This document shows, piece after piece, positions 60,906 to 64,000 of a stretch of 64,000 nt of DNA; position 1 is the stretch's first letter, and the number at the start of each line of letters is the position of its first letter. This DNA comes from HKCCE3408 sp038530555 (lineage in GTDB: Bacteria; Pseudomonadota; Alphaproteobacteria; Rhodobacterales; Rhodobacteraceae). The notes under the pieces were generated by a model that worked only from the letters and a program-made list of their open reading frames with translations, was not told the DNA's origin and searched no databases. Made by a program: the position numbers and the translations under genes. The DNA is taken from contig JBCBCN010000008.1 in the NCBI GenBank assembly GCA_038530555.1, forward strand, positions 124,001 through 188,000, written 5' to 3'.

Positions 60906-61904
60906 ATGGATAGACGCAAGCTGGGCGCGAACGGGCCCGAGATCGGGGCCGTGGGCTATGGCGCCATGTCGTTTTCGAATTTCTACGGGCCCACCAATGA
61001 GGCCGAGAGCCACGCGATCCTCGATCTTTGCCGTGCGCGCGGCCTCACCCATCTCGACAGCGCGAATGTCTACGGCATGGGCAAATCCGAAGCGGCCATC
61101 GGCAGCTATCTCGCCCGCGATCCCGGCGCGCGCGACGCCTTCGTCATTGCCACGAAGGCCACGATCACGCGGGATGCGGATGGCAATCGCCTCTTTGACA
61201 ACACGCTCGAGCATCTGGAGGCGGAGCTCGATGCCTCACTCACGCGGCTCGGGGTCGATTGCGTCGATCTTTTCTATGCGCACCGGCGCGATCCGCGCCT
61301 GACGCCGGAGGAAACAGCGGGCAATCTGGGCCGGTTGGTCGAGAAGGGCAAAACCCGCGCGATTGGCCTGTCGGAGGTGTCGCCCGCCACCCTAAGGCGC
61401 GCCCATGCTGTGCATCCCGTGGCCGCCGTGCAGTCGGAATATTCACTGTCGACGCGCTTTCCGGAGCTGGGCCTAGTGCAGACCTGTGCCGAGCTTGGCG
61501 TGGCGATGGTGGCATTCTCGCCCGTAGGCCGCTCGCTTCTGACCGATCACCCGATCCCGCGTGAGCGCATTCCAGATCTGCCGTTTCTGGCCAGCAATCC
61601 CCGCTTTATCGAGCCGAACCTGACCGAGAATTTGCGCCTGACCGATGGGTTGCGGGCGCTGGCGTCTGAGATGGGCACCTCGGCGGCGGCGCTGTCAATC
61701 GCCTGGCTTCTGGCCCAGGGCGATCACGTGATCCCTATTCCGGGCACGCGGTCGGTGGCGCATCTGGGCGAGTGCCTGGACGGTGCGGATCTGAATCTGA
61801 GCCAGGACGACCTGGCGCGGATCGAGGCCGTGCTGCCGGTGGGCTGGGCCCATGGCGACCGCTACACCGATGCACAATGGATCGGTCCAGAGCGGTATTG
61901 CTGA
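60906..61904 (+). CDS. Aldo/keto reductase
   Basis: A 332-residue NADPH-dependent reductase with a (beta/alpha)8 barrel. The catalytic tetrad is visible: D and Y in LDSANVYGMGKSEAAIG, K in IATKATITR and H in FYAHRRD; the cofactor region is PGTRSVAHLGEC. Substrates of this large family are broad. The ATG at 60906 has AAGGAG ahead of it; an upstream ATG 10 codons earlier is unlikely. Confidence 0.92.
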   Translation: MDRRKLGANGPEIGAVGYGAMSFSNFYGPTNEAESHAILDLCRARGLTHLDSANVYGMGKSEAAIGSYLARDPGARDAFVIATKATITRDADGNRLFDNTLEHLEAELDASLTRLGVDCVDLFYAHRRDPRLTPEETAGNLGRLVEKGKTRAIGLSEVSPATLRRAHAVHPVAAVQSEYSLSTRFPELGLVQTCAELGVAMVAFSPVGRSLLTDHPIPRERIPDLPFLASNPRFIEPNLTENLRLTDGLRALASEMGTSAAALSIAWLLAQGDHVIPIPGTRSVAHLGECLDGADLNLSQDDLARIEAVLPVGWAHGDRYTDAQWIGPERYC

Positions 61905-61925
61905 GCCGTTTTGGGTAAGCGGGGC

Positions 61926-62702
61926 CTACTTGCTCTGCATCTTCGCGATCATCTTCAGGACGGCCCGGCGCGGCAGAAGCGGCGTCACCCAGTTCAGCAT
62001 GAACCCCAGCTGCGGCTCATTGATCGCGATCAGCTCACCGCGCAGCATCGCCTCATAGCCCAGGCGCGCAACCGAGGCGGGCGTGGCGCCTTTCTGGTTG
62101 GCCAATCCGGTATCGCCCAGGCCGGCCGTGTCCACAAACTCCGTGTTCACCAAACCGGGGCAGAGCGCCGTCGAGGTGATCCCATGGCCGCGCAACTCCT
62201 GGTCCAAAGCCTGGCTGAACGAGGTCACGAAGGCCTTGGTCGCGAAATAAACCGCCTGAAAGGGCCCGGGGATAAATCCGGCGGTCGAGGCGACATGCAG
62301 CATCCGGCCCTTGCCGCGCGCCCGCATGTCCTGTCCGAAATGGTGGCTGAGACTGACCAGCGCCGAGATGTTCAGATCGATCATCGCCTGATCCTTGGCC
62401 AGATCCCGGTCGAGGAACGCGCCGTGGCCGCCAAAGCCCGCATTGTTCATCAGGATCTCAACCTCGAGGCCGCGCGCTTTGACATCCTCATAGAGCTCGC
62501 GGGCCAGCTCGGGCGTGCCCACGTCCTTGGCGATCACGGTCACATCAATGCCGTTGGCCTCGACCAGTTCGGCCTTGAGCGCCTCCATCGGTTCGGCCCG
62601 GCGCGCGACCAGGATCAGATCGCCACCCTTGCGGGCATGGACGCGGGCGAGGGCGGCGCCAATCCCAGAGGAGGCGCCGGTGATGAGGGCTGTTTTGGGC
62701 AT
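61926..62702 (-). CDS. Short-chain dehydrogenase/reductase
   Basis: A 258-residue SDR enzyme of the classical type. TGASSGIGAALARVH near residue 8 binds NAD(P), NNAGFG is the structural motif, and the active site is AST...YFATK (Ser, Tyr, Lys). Arg residues after the TGASSGIG strand suggest NADP. It converges with the aldo/keto reductase and is 88 bases downstream of soxG on the same strand. Confidence 0.93.
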   Translation of the reverse strand: MPKTALITGASSGIGAALARVHARKGGDLILVARRAEPMEALKAELVEANGIDVTVIAKDVGTPELARELYEDVKARGLEVEILMNNAGFGGHGAFLDRDLAKDQAMIDLNISALVSLSHHFGQDMRARGKGRMLHVASTAGFIPGPFQAVYFATKAFVTSFSQALDQELRGHGITSTALCPGLVNTEFVDTAGLGDTGLANQKGATPASVARLGYEAMLRGELIAINEPQLGFMLNWVTPLLPRRAVLKMIAKMQSK

Positions 62703-62790
62703 GGATATCCTCCTAGGGCGGCAATATTCGCGTGACCCCTAAGATAGGGATAACAACTGGCCTCGCAAAGATCTTGCCGAATAGAGGCCG

Positions 62791-63348
62791 TCAGCCCACA
62801 GCGCGTAGGGCAGTGGCCAGGGCGTGGTGCAGCGAGGCCGCCGCGCTTCTGAGCCCCATGATCTCGTAGCGCTCGGGCGAGACACACAGCACGAGACAGC
62901 TCAAATGGTGGATCAATGTGCGCTCGGCCTCGCCGCCCTGATGCTGGGGCGCATCAATGGGGCATAGGAGCGCTAGCGCCCGGTGCAGCTCCGGGCCTTC
63001 CATCGCAAAGGCGGCAAAGGCATCGCTTTGCTCGGTCACGGCGGCTTTGACTTGGTAGAGCTCCGACAGCTCTCCAGCGAGATCCCCGACTCCGTGCGCT
63101 TCGATAAGCCATTGCCCGGGCCCCTGCCAGATCGCGCGGCGCCCATCCGCGCCCGCCATCCGCCCCGGTCCCGGGAGGTCCGCGCCAAGCCAGGGGCGGA
63201 GCGCAGCGTTGAGCCCGGTTTCATCCCCGCCAAGCACCGCAAGGCCCGCCCGAGCGCAATGGGGCAACTCCGACAGCTGAAAGGGTCCGATGGCCTCTGT
63301 CCGAGGCTCAGTATGGCCCAGGGGTGTGAGGGCGGTGAAGCTATCCAC
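62791..63348 (-). CDS. soxG: Sarcosine oxidase subunit gamma
   Basis: The small gamma subunit (185 residues from this start) of heterotetrameric sarcosine oxidase, which turns sarcosine into glycine, with formaldehyde passed to tetrahydrofolate. GQWLIEAHG and SDAFAAFAMEGPELHRALALLCPID are typical. A GTG at 63348 overlaps the soxA stop (GTGGATAG) with GAGGGG ahead of it; an ATG at 63393 is an alternative. Confidence 0.9.
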   Translation of the reverse strand: MDSFTALTPLGHTEPRTEAIGPFQLSELPHCARAGLAVLGGDETGLNAALRPWLGADLPGPGRMAGADGRRAIWQGPGQWLIEAHGVGDLAGELSELYQVKAAVTEQSDAFAAFAMEGPELHRALALLCPIDAPQHQGGEAERTLIHHLSCLVLCVSPERYEIMGLRSAAASLHHALATALRAVG

Positions 63349-64000
63349 GTTGCCGCCCCCCCTCTGGATCAACGAAATGCGGTGAGACGACATCGGCCTC
63401 GCTCTCCACGCCCGTCAGCGGGCTTGAGACGCGGATCACCTCGCCGTGGCGCGCGCGACCATTGCGCAGGAGGGCAAGCGCGATGGGATGGCCCAGAACC
63501 GGCGAGAAACAGGCCGAGGTGATATAGCCCTGATCATGCTCGGCATCGGCGGGCGTGCCCCGGGTGAAGAGATGCGCGCCCGCGGGCAGAGCGTCTTTCC
63601 CATCGGCGGGCTTGAGGCCCACCAGGCGCAGACCGTCCTCGGCCACCAGCCCCTCGCGCTGCGACAGGACCCGGCCGATCGCGTCCTTTTTCGACGACAC
63701 CATCCCGCCGAGACCAAGCTCGAGCGCGGTGGTCGTTCCGTTGAGCTCATTGCCCGCTACATGGCCCTTCTCGATGCGCATCACACCCAGCGCTTCGGTG
63801 CCGTAGGGCGTGACGCCAAGATCGGCGCCCTCGGCCATCAGCGCGCGCATCAGGGCATCGCCGTAGCGCGTCGGCACGGCCAGCTCAAAGGCCAGCTCAC
63901 CGGAGAACGAGATCCGGAAAAGCCGCGCTTTGACGCCGTTCTTCAGCCTTGTCTCGGTGCAGGCCATAAAGGGGAAGGCCTGCGCGCTCAGGTCCAGGTC
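63341..64000 (-). CDS. soxA: Sarcosine oxidase subunit alpha, C-terminal part (cut by window end)
   Basis: The visible 219 codons form the GCV_T-like folate-binding C-terminal domain of SoxA: FRISFSGELAFELAVP, GTEALGVMRIEKGHVAGNELNG and the GYITSACFSPVLGHPIALALLRNG end. The frame is open to the right edge (DLSAQAFPFMACTE), so the N-terminal FAD/NAD domains lie outside. The stop overlaps soxG. The heterotetramer subunits B and D should be upstream beyond the window. Confidence 0.95.
   Translation of the reverse strand, partial: DLDLSAQAFPFMACTETRLKNGVKARLFRISFSGELAFELAVPTRYGDALMRALMAEGADLGVTPYGTEALGVMRIEKGHVAGNELNGTTTALELGLGGMVSSKKDAIGRVLSQREGLVAEDGLRLVGLKPADGKDALPAGAHLFTRGTPADAEHDQGYITSACFSPVLGHPIALALLRNGRARHGEVIRVSSPLTGVESEADVVSPHFVDPEGGRQRG

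Overview
The window looks like a chromosomal segment of a high-G+C marine alphaproteobacterium of the Rhodobacteraceae (Roseobacter-type). The gene content supports this: Tat and SRP parts, the isolated ctaD next to a DUF2244 gene, heterotetrameric sarcosine oxidase, a complete phenylacetyl-CoA epoxidase set, glutathione-dependent formaldehyde dehydrogenase, an alkB-type monooxygenase, RTX/Hint protein and a class III-type 8-oxoguanine deaminase. Most of it is housekeeping or conserved accessory sequence. There is no prophage, insertion sequence transposase, CRISPR array or integrase. One assembly gap (96 N) lies inside ftsY.

Layout. 1-9 kb: tatC (5' end cut off), a DUF815 ATPase, a duplicated non-coding block, alkB, a NuoE-NuoF type diaphorase fusion without a catalytic partner, ftsY with a GAGCCA microsatellite, a secreted protein, a DMT exporter and the septation protein YciB. 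9-20 kb: rluB, tadA, a thioesterase, rnpB, an amidase, a lipoprotein, gatA/gatC, an unrecognised mosaic gene, a metallo-beta-lactamase-fold hydrolase, a chrB-like/chrA pair, rpmG and a GNAT acetyltransferase. Two inverted copies of a 105-bp element sit between convergent genes here. 20-31 kb: a Bax-inhibitor protein, DUF1127, LysR, RTX-Hint protein, quinone oxidoreductase, XRE-hisN-8-oxoguanine deaminase, a CAP protein, ilvC and a GGDEF protein. 31-43 kb: a UbiH-type hydroxylase, GntR, a glycosyltransferase, carA, yqeY, a 7-TM AraC regulator with a 62-residue secreted peptide, DUF2244, ctaD with a long periplasmic insertion, lipB and a peptidoglycan-binding protein.

43-50.6 kb: tRNA-Leu(GAG) followed by a lower-G+C stretch, formaldehyde dehydrogenase lacking two structural-zinc cysteines, then a divergent locus around a perfect 15-bp Zur-like palindrome. 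On its left are a CobW-family zinc metallochaperone and DUF1826; on its right a flavoprotein with a cysteine-rich tail, an ACR3-like transporter and a small protein. This is the most promising candidate for an undescribed module.

50.6-60.8 kb: a phenylacetate catabolic cluster: paaZ (minus), then paaI-paaK-paaR and paaJ-paaABCDE-paaX-like (plus). Phenylacetate is activated by PaaK, epoxidised by PaaABC(D)E, ring-opened and oxidised by PaaZ and thiolysed by PaaJ; PaaI rescues dead-end CoA esters. paaF, paaG and paaH are not in the window. 60.9-64 kb: an aldo/keto reductase, an SDR, and the soxA (cut by the window end)-soxG end of a sarcosine oxidase operon.
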